From positions 47,681,676 to 47,745,675 of the forward strand of contig CM049311.1 in NCBI GenBank assembly GCA_026874595.1: a stretch of 64,000 nucleotides of DNA. The letters run 5' to 3'. The stretch comes from Sipunculus nudus. Taxonomy: Eukaryota > Annelida > Sipuncula > Golfingiida > Sipunculidae. The notes under the pieces were generated by a model. The model was not told the DNA's origin, searched no databases, and was given only the letters and a program-made list of their open reading frames with translations. Position numbers and translations under genes: made by a program. Positions 50,301 through 56,608 of this stretch are shown piece by piece (positions within the stretch are counted from its first letter, which is position 1; each line of letters starts with the position of its first letter).

Positions 50301-52994
50301 ATTATTACGAATTTTTTTCTCTATTTTTGAAACCTTTAAGGATGCTGCCATCTGTTAACGTGGCACAAATTGTAACAACTGGACCTAGAATCTTCATTCT
50401 TGTCATGCAAGGAGGCCCAAGAAAAGTGTCTGTGGAAACCTGAAATTAGGTCTCTGTTACCCGTATCCTTCAAGCTTTAGGACTCCGAAGTATCCCTCAG
50501 AATAATGGAAAATTTGATACAAAAGCTGAAATATCTGAACAACTAATGCAGAGATCACCATGATTCTTTGCATGCATAATGACCATTAAGTCTTTTTATT
50601 AGTTTCTGCAGACTGGTGAAGCCATCTGTATTTTTTATGCATTTTTTTCTCTATTTTTGAGATATATAAATACAGACACAATCTTGGCCTGTTGGTTAAT
50701 CTGTTTGATGCTTCAGTTGAATGGGTATATACAACCATTCAGATTATAAAATTTCTTTTTGCGAATCTCTTCCCATTCAGCTGAGCGTCATGACCCATGG
50801 GTCTCTTGTTCCATATAGAAATCTACTTTTAGTTGTAACAGTTTTGTTATAAGAAGGGATGAGCACTGCATAATGGTACTTCTGTCTGCTACTTATTACT
50901 AAAGCTTGTACTACTCATTGATGCATAGATTGAATTATAAGAAAGCACACACTGGTGATACATATATCAGTACAGAGACAGATGTATTGATGTTGTCTGC
51001 ATGAAATACCCAAATTTCTTTGTATGAAAATATCAAAAAGAAAATTTTGTTTAATAATCCTCCCTGCTGATTTCATGAACAATGAAAGATAAATTTGCTT
51101 GTACTGTGATGTTGCACTGATATTTTTTATTCCTCATTGAGTGGCCCCTTTTCTCATGGTTCTAAATGATCATAATCTGGTAACAAGTGCTTAAACAGTT
51201 CACTTCGATTAGGTATATCACATTTTATTAACAAAATTAACATCCATTTATATTCTAAAACATGGGATAAAGCCAAGGTGTATCATGGTACTTGTAATAT
51301 TGTGAATGAGCTCAAGCTACCAACCTATCCTTCTCCACAGACAGATGATAAAGGCCATACAAAAACATTTATTGTTCTACAGATTCACCATTTCCAATTT
51401 TCGTGGATCAAGTTTTTTTTTTGTTTTGGAAAATCAAAACCAGGTCCATGATGTTGCTAATTTATTGCTATGAGGAAAAATCCCTAAAAGAATTCTTAAA
51501 GGAATGGAAAATGGATGATGTTTTGTGTTGATCTTATACGTACACCATTTAAAGAACTGAAGCAAATTTTTCCATTTTTTAGGCAAGCTAGCAAAATTGC
51601 CTGTATTTTGTCTTGAACTGTAAGAAAAAAGAAATCACCTGCAAGCACCATATTTTTGTTATCCCAGAGTGTGAAGAAGAACAATTTTTTTTGTGTTTGT
51701 GGTCTAAGCATTTTCTTATATTTCAGAGCTGAGCAAGAAAAACCAGAAGCATGAGGCTGAGCTAAAGAAGGAGATGAAGGAACGCGAGGAGCTGGAGGGA
51801 GCGATAGACAAGCTGAGAGGAGAGCTGTCCAAGACAGAGCAGCTCAAGAAAGACCTGCAGCACCAGGTAACAATAATCTCTACAGTCCTTTTGTCTGTGT
51901 AGGACTGGTAGAGTATATTGCTGTATCTAATGATGCAAGATTTTCAACAGACTAACTGATCTGTAGCACCCCCTCTTTGTCTGTTGTCCTGCTGTTCGTC
52001 TGTTAACAGGGCATAAATTATTACCGTTAAACCTGAAAACTTTTGACTGTAGACCCAGGGAGGTCCTAGGCAAATATCCTTAGAAACCTGAAATTAGGCC
52101 ATGGGGACCTGTATCCTGCAAGTTACAGGCCAAAAACATGTTTTTGAGCACCCAGACAGTCAGACAGGGTACAACTTGTGTCTGTAGTCCTAGAGTCTTC
52201 TTGTAGAATGAAACATCCAGGGAGGTCTTTCCTCCAGTAAATCTCCTTGGAAATGTGATATTAGGTTATTGTGACCTATATTCTCAAAAGGTTGGTCAAA
52301 AACATGATTTTGAGCACACAGACAGTCAGATTGTACAAATAATAATGATTTGACCTAGAACTTCCTTACTTAAAATATCATGGTCCTTGGGCAAATCTCC
52401 TTCAGCACCTGAGACTAGGTTAACAAGACCTATAATCTGTAAGCTATGAGCAGAAAACTTAATTTTGAGCACCCAGAATTTCAGATGGGGCACAAATCTT
52501 AACTGTTAGAGCCAGAAACGTCTTATTTAATGTACTGAGGTCACTGTAATTTCTCCTTTGGTATCAGAAATAAGTCCTGTGACCTATATTCTGCAAGATA
52601 TGTCAAAGAACCTGAGAAGTGGTAATTAGGCAAGGGTTTTCTGTATGTGGTAGTGGGTACATATTTGATTAAATGATTGAGGTTGTATAATCTTAACTGA
52701 TATAACAATATTATGTCATCCACCAATTACTGAATCTGTTCAAATACTCTTCATTATCCTGACTTTTCATGATAATTTCATATTTATTTTTGTCTCCAGG
52801 TTTTTATGGTTCGATTTGTTTGAAATTTGCAGGTCACCTCCTTGGAGCTGGTTTGTCGTCAACATGAAAACAGCATCAAAGAAAAGGACGCTTTTATCAA
52901 CAAGTATAAGTCAGAGCTGGAGAAACACGCACAGCTCACAGCGCTGATCCATAACCTGAGCGGTGGCAAGGCAGATGTTCCAATCCCAAAATGA
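17255..52994 (+). CDS. CIP2A: CIP2A orthologue (cancerous inhibitor of PP2A), complete, 22 coding exons, 918 residues
   Basis: The exons total 2757 nt including the TGA stop, and every junction keeps frame. Residues 1 to about 555 form the armadillo-like superhelix. Diagnostic stretches are [73 protein letters not shown] and [11 protein letters not shown]. Residues from about 635 to 905 are a charged coiled coil ([19 protein letters not shown] onward). The C terminus is [14 protein letters not shown], against HSLSGGK in human. The human protein is 905 residues. It is a homodimer that inhibits PP2A-B56 and binds TOPBP1 to tether broken chromosomes in mitosis. Function here is inferred from orthology. 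Introns range from about 300 bp to 5.8 kb and carry many transposons. Because of the weak donors listed under single exons, a few borders are chosen by frame. Confidence 0.95.
17545..19950 (-). mobile_element. 2.4-kb pogo/Tigger-like DNA transposon in CIP2A intron 1, transposase decayed
   Basis: CCGTATTTACTGGTGTATAG at 17545 is inverted at 19950 (CTATACACGAGTAAATACGG). Both ends are rich in GGACGACCCC motifs, and TA flanks both sides (17543-17544 and 19951-19952). On the minus strand, around 19085-19005, the reading [20 protein letters not shown] matches the second catalytic-aspartate block of pogo-like DDE transposases. The rest of the transposase is broken or missing. Confidence 0.72.
20180..20340. 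repeat. GGTACAGGTAC-rich palindromic low-complexity block
   Basis: AGGTACAGGTACAG, ACCTAGGTAGTTAG and ACCTAGGTACAGGTACAT occur within 160 bp, giving many overlapping GGTACC/CCTAGG-like palindromes. The origin is not identifiable. Confidence 0.55.
20645..21800 (-). pseudogene. CR1/L2-like non-LTR retrotransposon, reverse-transcriptase fragment
   Basis: In minus-strand order (from about 21610 down): [10 protein letters not shown]; then [20 protein letters not shown] and [11 protein letters not shown]; then [36 protein letters not shown] and [13 protein letters not shown]. These are the RT fingers, the YRxxHSTETAL palm block and the C-terminal SKLDYCNSLL...LQRVQN block of CR1/L2/Rex-type elements. 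Frameshifts and a missing YADD motif show it is dead. It lies in CIP2A intron 1. Confidence 0.82.
22919..23071. mobile_element. Possible small MITE with GATGACCACC ends
   Basis: CACTGAGATGACCACCTTGG at the left resembles the complement of GGTGGTCATGATTTCAGCG at the right, with further GACCAC motifs between. Ends and target duplication are not exact. Confidence 0.4.
23189..23348 (+). CDS. CIP2A: CIP2A coding exon 2
   Basis: Acceptor TCTCAAAG, donor GTAAGA, ends in phase 1. It encodes [11 protein letters not shown] and the strongly conserved [12 protein letters not shown]. Confidence 0.93.
24040..24149 (+). CDS. CIP2A: CIP2A coding exon 3
   Basis: Acceptor AAATTGTAG, donor GTAAAC, phase 1 to 0. 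It encodes [16 protein letters not shown] and the following helix. It is the least conserved of the N-terminal exons, but frame and size fit. Confidence 0.88.
24822..24916 (+). CDS. CIP2A: CIP2A coding exon 4
   Basis: Acceptor ATCTGTTGTAG, donor GTGAGT, phase 0 to 2. [14 protein letters not shown] corresponds to the human CIQLLQKLTYNVKI stretch. Confidence 0.94.
26374..26470 (+). CDS. CIP2A: CIP2A coding exon 5
   Basis: Acceptor CACTGTTGTAG, donor GTGAGT, phase 2 to 0. It encodes [20 protein letters not shown], one of the most conserved armadillo repeats in the family. Confidence 0.95.
26852..26974 (+). CDS. CIP2A: CIP2A coding exon 6
   Basis: Acceptor ATATTTTCCAG, donor GTATGG, 41 codons in phase 0. 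It encodes [13 protein letters not shown] and [17 protein letters not shown], matching human ALSILSSLTLNEEVGEK. Confidence 0.94.
27327..27472 (+). CDS. CIP2A: CIP2A coding exon 7
   Basis: Acceptor TTTTTACAG, donor GTAAGT, phase 0 to 2. [17 protein letters not shown] is identical to the vertebrate sequence over 17 residues. This is the best single marker of the gene. Confidence 0.97.
28440..28690 (+). mobile_element. HINE-like fragment
   Basis: CTGCATCTGTCCGTCTTTCC followed by a TATCTGTAAGACCC stretch and CAGGTGGTGCCACCT is the layout seen near the 5' end and first core unit of the other HINEs. Neither terminus is intact. Confidence 0.45.
29002..29077 (+). CDS. CIP2A: CIP2A coding exon 8
   Basis: Acceptor TCTATCCACAG, donor GTTAGT, phase 2 to 0. 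It encodes [15 protein letters not shown], matching human YEHFSSCLHQVLGLL. Confidence 0.92.
29801..30031 (+). CDS. CIP2A: CIP2A coding exon 9
   Basis: Acceptor GATGCCTACAG, donor GTAAGT, 77 codons in phase 0. It opens with [15 protein letters not shown], nearly identical to the human [15 protein letters not shown], and ends [10 protein letters not shown]. Confidence 0.96.
30032..31346. other. CIP2A: CIP2A intron 9, with CCTTGAAAG-type repeats
   Basis: Short stretches such as AAGGCCTTGAAAGTG (30421), CCTTGAAAGTCCAGG (31077) and CTTGAAAAACCTTTTAAAGAC recur, plus a G-run near 30675. No coding signal. Confidence 0.4.
31347..31506 (+). CDS. CIP2A: CIP2A coding exon 10
   Basis: Acceptor TTTCATAACAG, donor GTAAGA, phase 0 to 1. 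It encodes [12 protein letters not shown] and [12 protein letters not shown], the helix before the human LCGDD motif. Confidence 0.9.
31997..32138 (+). CDS. CIP2A: CIP2A coding exon 11
   Basis: Acceptor CTTGTTTCAG, donor GTAAAA, phase 1 to 2. VLCADDSLR corresponds to the human TLCGDDTLK. The remainder is a diverged loop-rich segment. Confidence 0.9.
33384..33483 (+). CDS. CIP2A: CIP2A coding exon 12
   Basis: Acceptor TTTTTTTCAG, donor GTACAT, phase 2 to 0. It encodes [18 protein letters not shown], matching human LKTLDLINKLKPLVPGME. By homology this approaches the dimerisation helices. Confidence 0.93.
33610..33767. mobile_element. 158-bp pogo-type MITE with TA duplication
   Basis: CAGCGAAACCTCAAAGTTAA at the left and, inverted at the right, CAGTAGTAACTCACATAAAG, each followed inward by GACCACC. 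TA flanks both ends (33608-33609 and 33768-33769). CAGYRRAACCTC-type ends are usual for pogo/Tigger-derived MITEs. Confidence 0.75.
34609..34727 (+). CDS. CIP2A: CIP2A coding exon 13
   Basis: Acceptor ATATTTTTCAG, donor GTAAGT, phase 0 to 2. [14 protein letters not shown] and VHRALRLLQ correspond to the human DPRLITPLAFALTS region, the dimerisation helices of the solved armadillo domain. Confidence 0.93.
36435..36660 (+). CDS. CIP2A: CIP2A coding exon 14
   Basis: Acceptor TTCACTTCAG, donor GTAAGA, phase 2 to 0, 226 nt. It begins [11 protein letters not shown] (human LGESIAANNAY), runs through a poorly conserved hydrophilic linker rich in E, P, H and N, and ends [11 protein letters not shown]. 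It links the armadillo and coiled-coil halves. Confidence 0.94.
36661..38294. other. CIP2A: CIP2A introns 14 and 15 (start), intronic remainder
   Basis: No feature seen apart from exon 15 and a short G-rich tract near 37650-37665. Confidence 0.35.
37741..37803 (+). CDS. CIP2A: CIP2A coding exon 15
   Basis: Acceptor TTCTATTCCAG, donor GTAAGG, 21 codons in phase 0. It encodes [20 protein letters not shown], equivalent to the human VRISDIMDVYEMKLSTL, where the coiled coil starts. Confidence 0.92.
38295..38700 (+). mobile_element. tRNA-derived SINE
   Basis: The 5' part has an A-box-like TGGCTCAGGGGTAGAG (about 38309-38324) and, some 35 nt later, a B-box-like AATTTGAATCTC, as in a decayed tRNA head. 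A non-tRNA body of about 300 bp follows, then an A/T-rich tail (about 38640-38697). No target duplication is defined. The SINE family is not assignable by eye. Confidence 0.6.
39340..40061 (+). mobile_element. HINE family B, complete copy
   Basis: Starts TTGTATCCGCCAAAAC. The core has GGTGGYGCCACCTGCAACCA and GGATAGCTTTMTTGATTTTA half-units. It ends TTTTCGGCAAATACATG (inverse of the start), a GTAGTC/GACTAC hairpin and ATATTCTAG, then TT. It sits in CIP2A intron 15, 92 bp before exon 16. Confidence 0.8.
40154..40264 (+). CDS. CIP2A: CIP2A coding exon 16
   Basis: Acceptor GATATGTTACAG, weak donor GTATTA, 37 codons in phase 0. It encodes [20 protein letters not shown] and [12 protein letters not shown], very close to human. 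A competing AG at 40129-40130 is out of frame and was rejected. A HINE ends 92 bp upstream. Confidence 0.94.
40265..42710. other. CIP2A: CIP2A introns 16 and 17 (start), intronic remainder
   Basis: Unique-looking AT-rich sequence, with no repeat or coding signal other than exon 17. Confidence 0.35.
41297..41430 (+). CDS. CIP2A: CIP2A coding exon 17
   Basis: Weak acceptor CTCTACAAAAG and weak donor GTATTC, phase 0 to 2. It encodes [20 protein letters not shown] and following heptad-rich sequence. The family comparison supports both borders better than the splice signals do. Confidence 0.88.
42711..43142. mobile_element. 430-bp TIR element with G/C-rich ends
   Basis: The left end GGTGTCAATATAAAGGGGGG resembles the inverse of the right end (CCTTGAAAATAAATTGACGC). 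AATTCATCCAAG (42699-42710) and AATTCATCTAAG (43143-43154) flank it as an 11-of-12 direct repeat. The body contains C14-plus and (TA)n tracts and no coding. Confidence 0.65.
43378..43565 (+). mobile_element. pogo/Tigger-like terminal segment
   Basis: Begins TACAGTCGCGACTTGACATT and is homologous along its length, in reverse orientation, to 4069-4254. It may be the 5' end of the element whose transposase tail follows at 43690. Confidence 0.6.
43690..44290 (+). pseudogene. pogo/Tigger-like transposase, C-terminal fragment, split by a MITE
   Basis: Reading with small frameshifts: [26 protein letters not shown], then after the [38 protein letters not shown] and [12 protein letters not shown]. The acidic segment, the PP.PVT and the [10 protein letters not shown] helix match the C-terminal region of pogo/Tigger (jerky-like) transposases. 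The catalytic core is absent. It lies in CIP2A intron 17. Confidence 0.65.
43876..44051. mobile_element. GGATCC-ended MITE, copy 2, nested in a transposase fragment
   Basis: TIRs CAGAAGCGGATCCAGG and CCTGGATCCGCCCCTG, flanked by ATATT (43871-43875 and 44052-44056). It is homologous to 8655-8867. Joining the flanks across it with one ATATT restores an uninterrupted pogo-like reading (AADI then VTVVKED), confirming the boundaries. Confidence 0.85.
44291..44976. other. CIP2A: CIP2A intron 17, right end
   Basis: AT-rich, no recognisable feature. Confidence 0.3.
44977..45039 (+). CDS. CIP2A: CIP2A coding exon 18
   Basis: Acceptor TTAATTTCAG, donor GTGAGT, phase 2 to 2, 63 nt. [20 protein letters not shown] aligns with human [20 protein letters not shown]. 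Confidence 0.9.
45055..45624 (+). mobile_element. HINE family E
   Basis: The 5' part has TATTATGGTATACC and CTGTCCATCTGTCTGT. The core has about three roughly 150-bp units (GATAACTTACCAG..ATGGATTTTCA, GCATATTTATGA, GAGGTCA). It ends ATTATGCACC-CTTGT-GGTGC hairpin, TCTTG, then TT. It begins just after the exon 18 donor of CIP2A. Confidence 0.68.
45625..47179. other. CIP2A: CIP2A introns 18 (end) and 19 (start)
   Basis: A short (AC)n and GAATGATGA repeat (46022-46110) and a G13 run (47152-47164). No other feature beyond exon 19. Confidence 0.4.
46582..46695 (+). CDS. CIP2A: CIP2A coding exon 19
   Basis: Acceptor TGTGGTTACAG, donor GTAAGT, phase 2 to 2. It encodes [20 protein letters not shown] and a histidine- and methionine-rich coiled-coil stretch, less conserved in sequence but not in length. 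Confidence 0.9.
47180..48384 (+). mobile_element. HINE family B, complete copy
   Basis: TTGTATCCGCCAAAACG start. Alternating half-units of about 150 bp with AAAATGGTGGCGCCACCTG (47492, 47768 variant and 48071) and ACAGGTGGCGCCACCTAC (48221). The end reads TTTTGGCGGATAC, then a GTAGTCG-CTTGT-CGACTAC hairpin, GTATTCTAG and TT. It lies in CIP2A intron 19. Confidence 0.85.
48624..48706 (+). CDS. CIP2A: CIP2A coding exon 20
   Basis: Weak acceptor TTTATTAATGAAG and donor GTACGC, phase 2 to 1. It encodes [20 protein letters not shown]. It is placed by frame and heptad pattern, since the splice signals are poor. Confidence 0.85.
49371..50808 (+). mobile_element. HINE family A, complete copy
   Basis: Starts TTAGCTCAGCTGACTGTAAG and TCATCTGAGCTATAGCGATC with (GTCC/GTCT)n. 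Four diverged core units (TTTCTGCAGACT, TTTTTGAGACCTTTAA, GTTAACAGGGCACAAATCG, CCTAGAATCTT, ATTAGGTCTCTGTTACCC). It ends TTCAGCTGAGCG, the GACCC-AT-GGGTC hairpin, TCTTG, then TT. It lies in CIP2A intron 20. Confidence 0.85.
50809..51726. other. CIP2A: CIP2A intron 20, right part
   Basis: AT-rich with short homopolymer runs. Nothing recognisable. Confidence 0.3.
51727..51866 (+). CDS. CIP2A: CIP2A coding exon 21
   Basis: Acceptor TTATATTTCAG, donor GTAACA, phase 1 to 0. It encodes a lysine/glutamate-rich helix, with [16 protein letters not shown] matching human ILRKELSRTEQIRKEL. Confidence 0.93.
51945..52610 (+). mobile_element. Degenerate HINE family A copy (core only)
   Basis: A decayed start (CTAACTGATCTGTAGC, CTCTTTGTCTGTTGTCC) leads into units with CAGGGAGGTCCTAGGCAAAT, CTGAAATTAGG and GAGCACCCAGACAGTCAGA. 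These are the reverse complement of the 3120-5040 core. The 3' hairpin is missing. Confidence 0.65.
52833..52994 (+). CDS. CIP2A: CIP2A coding exon 22 with stop codon
   Basis: Acceptor GAAATTTGCAG, 53 codons plus TGA (52992-52994). It encodes [39 protein letters not shown] and a short tail. The human counterpart reads HSHMIAMIHSLSGGK, so the C terminus is confidently placed. Confidence 0.96.
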   Translation, partial: VTSLELVCRQHENSIKEKDAFINKYKSELEKHAQLTALIHNLSGGKADVPIPK

Positions 52995-53022
52995 CCTTCA
53001 TTACTTCAGATTTCATCTTCAC

Positions 53023-53028
53023 AATAAA
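53023..53028 (+). terminator. CIP2A: Candidate CIP2A polyadenylation signal
   Basis: AATAAA lies 29 nt after the stop codon, at the border of a pogo-type terminal repeat. A further AATAAA lies near 54236. Which one is used cannot be told from the sequence. Confidence 0.4.
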
Positions 53029-53150
53029 CAGTAGAACCTCCAAATTACGAACAACGGCTTGACTTGATTGTTTGACTGTAATAGAGGGGTTCTATATGAA
53101 GTGTTCATATTAGAGAGGTGCCCGTAATGGAGAGATGCTTGTCAGGACAG
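53028..53150. mobile_element. pogo-type terminal repeat fragment
   Basis: CAGTAGAACCTCCAAATTAC is a typical pogo/Tigger-MITE end, followed by GAGGGGTTCTATATGAAG and AGAGAGGTGCCCGTAATGG. No matching second end was located. Confidence 0.45.
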
Positions 53151-54590
53151 GATCCCCCTTAAATGTCCAGCACAAAGATCCATGACCTTCAGTAAGCACT
53201 GCTGTCATCCAAAGTGTATGCTACTCACAAGAGAAAACTATGAATTGTAAGAGTACACAGCTGACTGTCACAAATTGTGTATGCTCTGCACGGAGACCCC
53301 TAACAGCCACAGAGCGAGTATTAGTGTCCCACACATCTGTGTCTTAACAAAGATCTGTGATGTTCAATCAGTACCAGTAAATTTTCGTTTCAATAATGTC
53401 ACCACCGTAGGGAAATTGCAGGGAAATACATGACCAACAAATATACATGACCCTCCAAGCTGATATCTCCTGTCTTAGCAGATTTCTGTTAACTAGTGTT
53501 GGGTCACTTCCTTGATTATAATCGAGCATGGACAGCATATCAGCTGATGACCAATTATTATTTGCTTTTGAAAAGTGTTGGGAATCAATTGTAATATCCT
53601 GATATATCATCAGTAAAAATTGGTTGACCTCTAAGAGGATGAAATTTCTCATCAAATATAGACCTGTACTTCCTCTTGGTTGATATATAGGCCTACATAT
53701 TGGCTAACATATCAATTACTCTAAAGCCTACATGTGTATATTGTAAACTTGTTCATTTGCTAGAGGAAAAGCATGACATGCACAGTCTAATGGCAGCCAT
53801 TCTACATACACTCTAAAACCTAGATGTCAGAGGTCGCATGTCGAAATTATTGATCAGTCATGGCTAGTTATATAAACATATGAATTATGTGGAGTTACCT
53901 GTAATTAATGAATGCCGTAAGGTAAAGCTGAAACTGAAGAAAAGGTTAGACTTGAGTGATAAGTAGATGTTACTCAACCAGGACATTATACATTGAAACA
54001 TTTCATACACCAAAATTTGCCTGGATTCAATTTGTGCCTTTTAGGCTTTACCTATGATAACAAATGTTGTATTTGTAAATTCAGGTATAATGTATCTGGA
54101 TCAAGGTCTAAGCAGGTGATATGACCGGATGCTGTGGCTCTTAGACGTGAGAATTCTTTATGTCAATGTATGGACATGCTTAGTTTGTAGATCTCTGCAT
54201 GAACTCCATTGATACTATCAACTACAACTTTAATGAATAAATATAAATCTCAATATATATATATACCTGTCTTCATGGGTGCATGAGTTTTTATTTCAGG
54301 CAAACATAACCAGACAGTATTACTTTACAGTAGTATCAGGAAACTACTCCCAAGGTATTGTGTATATTTTAATGAAAGAGCTATTCATATGTATGTAAAG
54401 AAATAAAAAGTGGTCGCTGTTTAGTATTCCATGGTATGATCAATCAAATTAATATATTAATAATTAATTAATATTAAATCAAGTAATACAATCAAATTAT
54501 AAGAGGGCTAACTCCCAGGAACTGCTAGGTCAGGCGCGGATCGAGAGGGGGGTTTTGGGGGTTGCCCCTGCTCTCAACCAACAACAGTTT
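53151..54590. other. Downstream flank of CIP2A
   Basis: Possible 3' UTR followed by unique-looking AT-rich sequence. A (TA)n tract lies near 54254-54266. No gene seen. Confidence 0.35.
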
Positions 54591-55304
54591 TTAGCTCAGC
54601 TGTCTATAAGTCATCTGAGCTATAGTCGTGGTCCATCGTCCGTCCGTCCGTCTGTCCGTCTGTAGATGTGGCAGGTTTTGAAACCGTAAGACCTAGGAAT
54701 CCAAAATTCAGCATAATGTTAGATGTCCCCAAGATCTCCTACCAAGCCGAAAACTGGGTGTTTGCAACTTCGTTCCTTTGAGAAATTAAGGAAAAACCTC
54801 AATTTTTTATTAAAATCCTATTTTCACACTTCAGGACTGCCTAATATCAAAACCACTCATCTGTTTTTCCTCATATTTACCATAAATATTCCTCTATATA
54901 GTTCCTATGTACATGCCAGAAATTAAGTCTGTAAAGTATAAATTCTTTAAGTTATGGGCCCAAACATAATGGACTTTGTAAAAAATCAGGAAAAATAATA
55001 ACTCACTTAACATGAACAATTTTGAAACTAGAGTCTATTTTCTCAAGTATATAACTATGTTTAATTAAGATTCAATTGTTTACCAAAAATTAGATCTGAA
55101 TTTTGTAATTTTTTTAAGTTATTAGCATAAAAAAAAATCAGTACCTTAAATTTTGACCATGGCACATTTTTTTCCTGTAAGCACCATTGATTTAATTTTC
55201 ACAGCATGTAAACATAAATATTTAGTTTGTCTAAATCTGAAATTTGAAAATAAAAGCTTGAAAATTAAGCTAGTTATTGATTTTTTTTTCTGTAGTCACT
55301 TGCT

Positions 55305-55405
55305 TTGATTACAGATGCAGGGTCCCACTCCAGGTCACTGGAAGTCAGCTATGCCAGGGTTTCTGATTTGTTACAGTCACTGGGGGAGATTCCCTGCTGT
55401 GACAG
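55305..55405 (+). other. Exon-like, protein-like patch of unknown origin
   Basis: After TTTTTTTTCTGTAG...CTTTGATTACAG comes an open segment reading AGSHSRSLEVSYARVSDLLQ then SLGEIPCCDR, followed by GTGTAC. It is clearly less AT-rich than its surroundings. I do not recognise the protein. It could be a captured exon fragment inside the element or an exon of an unidentified plus-strand gene. Confidence 0.35.
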
Positions 55406-56171
55406 GTGTACAGTTATTCTCATATCACCACCCCAATCACCCCCTGCCCCCCCCCCCCCCCCCCCCCCGCAAACCCAAACCACCAAGTGTTATGCAGTAA
55501 TTGTTATTGTTTTTACTGTATCTCCTTAATTGTAATGCTGTTTCCACTCCGATATGCAAAAACTTTCCTTGAAAAATAATTCAAGGTGTAATCCAGAAGA
55601 TGCAATGTTGTGTAATGTAGCATTTTTAAAGAAATCAATTTTCTTTTAAATGATTTTAACAAATATAAATGAACCCATCAGTATGCTTAAATTATTATAA
55701 AATATGAAGCACATTATGGATAAATAAAGACACAATTAAAAATTGTGAAATCTGAATCAAGTATTATTTTTAAATATTTATTGTTTTGCAGATTTAAAAG
55801 ATATATTTTTTGTGGTAAAAAATAAATAAACATTTGTATGCATGATGTGGTGTTATCTGACAAGATTGAGATTTATGTAATGCAATTGAGAATTATGAAT
55901 CAACTTTTATATTCAGTGAATATGTTAAATTGGAAATGTATAGAAATATAAACTTAAATTCGAAAATAATTGATGTGATAAAAAAATCAGGATTTAATAC
56001 AAATATTTGTTCATTATTTTCCTGCCTCAGCAGAATTTGAGATCAGGCTTTGTTTGCCCTGTTTTATGTTGTTAATTTGCTATATTTCAACTGTATACAT
56101 TTCATAAAAAAAAAAATAGATATATATTTCATTATATATATTATACAAAAAAAGTAGATGCAATTGAACAA

Positions 56172-56417
56172 ATGTTTAAACTACTGAAATGTAAACAGTT
56201 AATCGAAAAACCAACTAATGATCATGGTAATAGTACAGATCATTTGTTCACAAACTGCTCACATGCTTTAGTTTCAACATTAGGAAACACATGGTCAGGT
56301 CACAAAATATTTTTTGCAACAATTTCTTGCTCATCAATACAAACCAATCATATAAACCAACCATGGCCTTTATTACCTCTTCCTCTTACACTTTATCTCC
56401 ATTTGATATTATTTTAG
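56172..56417 (+). pseudogene. Endonuclease-like C-terminal remnant (Helentron EN domain candidate)
   Basis: Open frame LLKCKQLIEKPTNDHGNSTD, HLFTNC, then LGNTWSGHKIFFATISCS. This fits the late part of an AP-type endonuclease (QL..PT.D.G...DH.YTN......L...SDHK...). The same endonuclease type is fused to the C terminus of Helentron Rep/helicase proteins and also starts non-LTR ORF2. The SGHK in place of SDHK removes the usual aspartate. Its position about 50 bp before the element's 3' terminus favours the Helentron source. Confidence 0.55.
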
Positions 56418-56471
56418 ATTTTTACCTTCAAGGTTTATGTCAGCTGAGCAAAGTGACCCATAGGTCCCTTG

Positions 56472-56608
56472 TTTTAGCGAACCTGTGAGCTTATGCGATG
56501 GTGCGTGGTCTTCCGTCGTACGTCGTGTATCGTCTGTACGTTAACCATAGTTAATAGTAACCACATTAATCAGTCATCCAAAAAACTATATCGTATTTTG
56601 TTTATTTT
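56472..56608 (+). mobile_element. 5' fragment of a further HINE-like family (F)
   Basis: Directly after the previous element's CCTTG comes TTTTAGCGAACCTGTGAGC, then TATGCGATGG, CGTCGTACGTCGTG and CGTTAACC. This layout is that of a HINE 5' end with its GTCC/GTCG-rich stretch. It is cut off by the next family A copy at 56609. Confidence 0.5.

Larger units (their letters stand above)
54591..56471 (+). mobile_element. HINE/Helentron family A, long copy with both termini
   Basis: Starts TTAGCTCAGCTGTCTATAAG and TCATCTGAGCTATAG with CCGTCCGTCCGTCTG. It ends GTCAGCTGAGC, GACC-CATA-GGTC hairpin, CCTTG, then TT. The first 400 bp are homologous to 56630-57000. Inside are a GC-richer exon-like patch (55305-55405), a C22-type run (about 55446-55467) and an endonuclease-like coding remnant (56172-56417). 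Confidence 0.75.
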
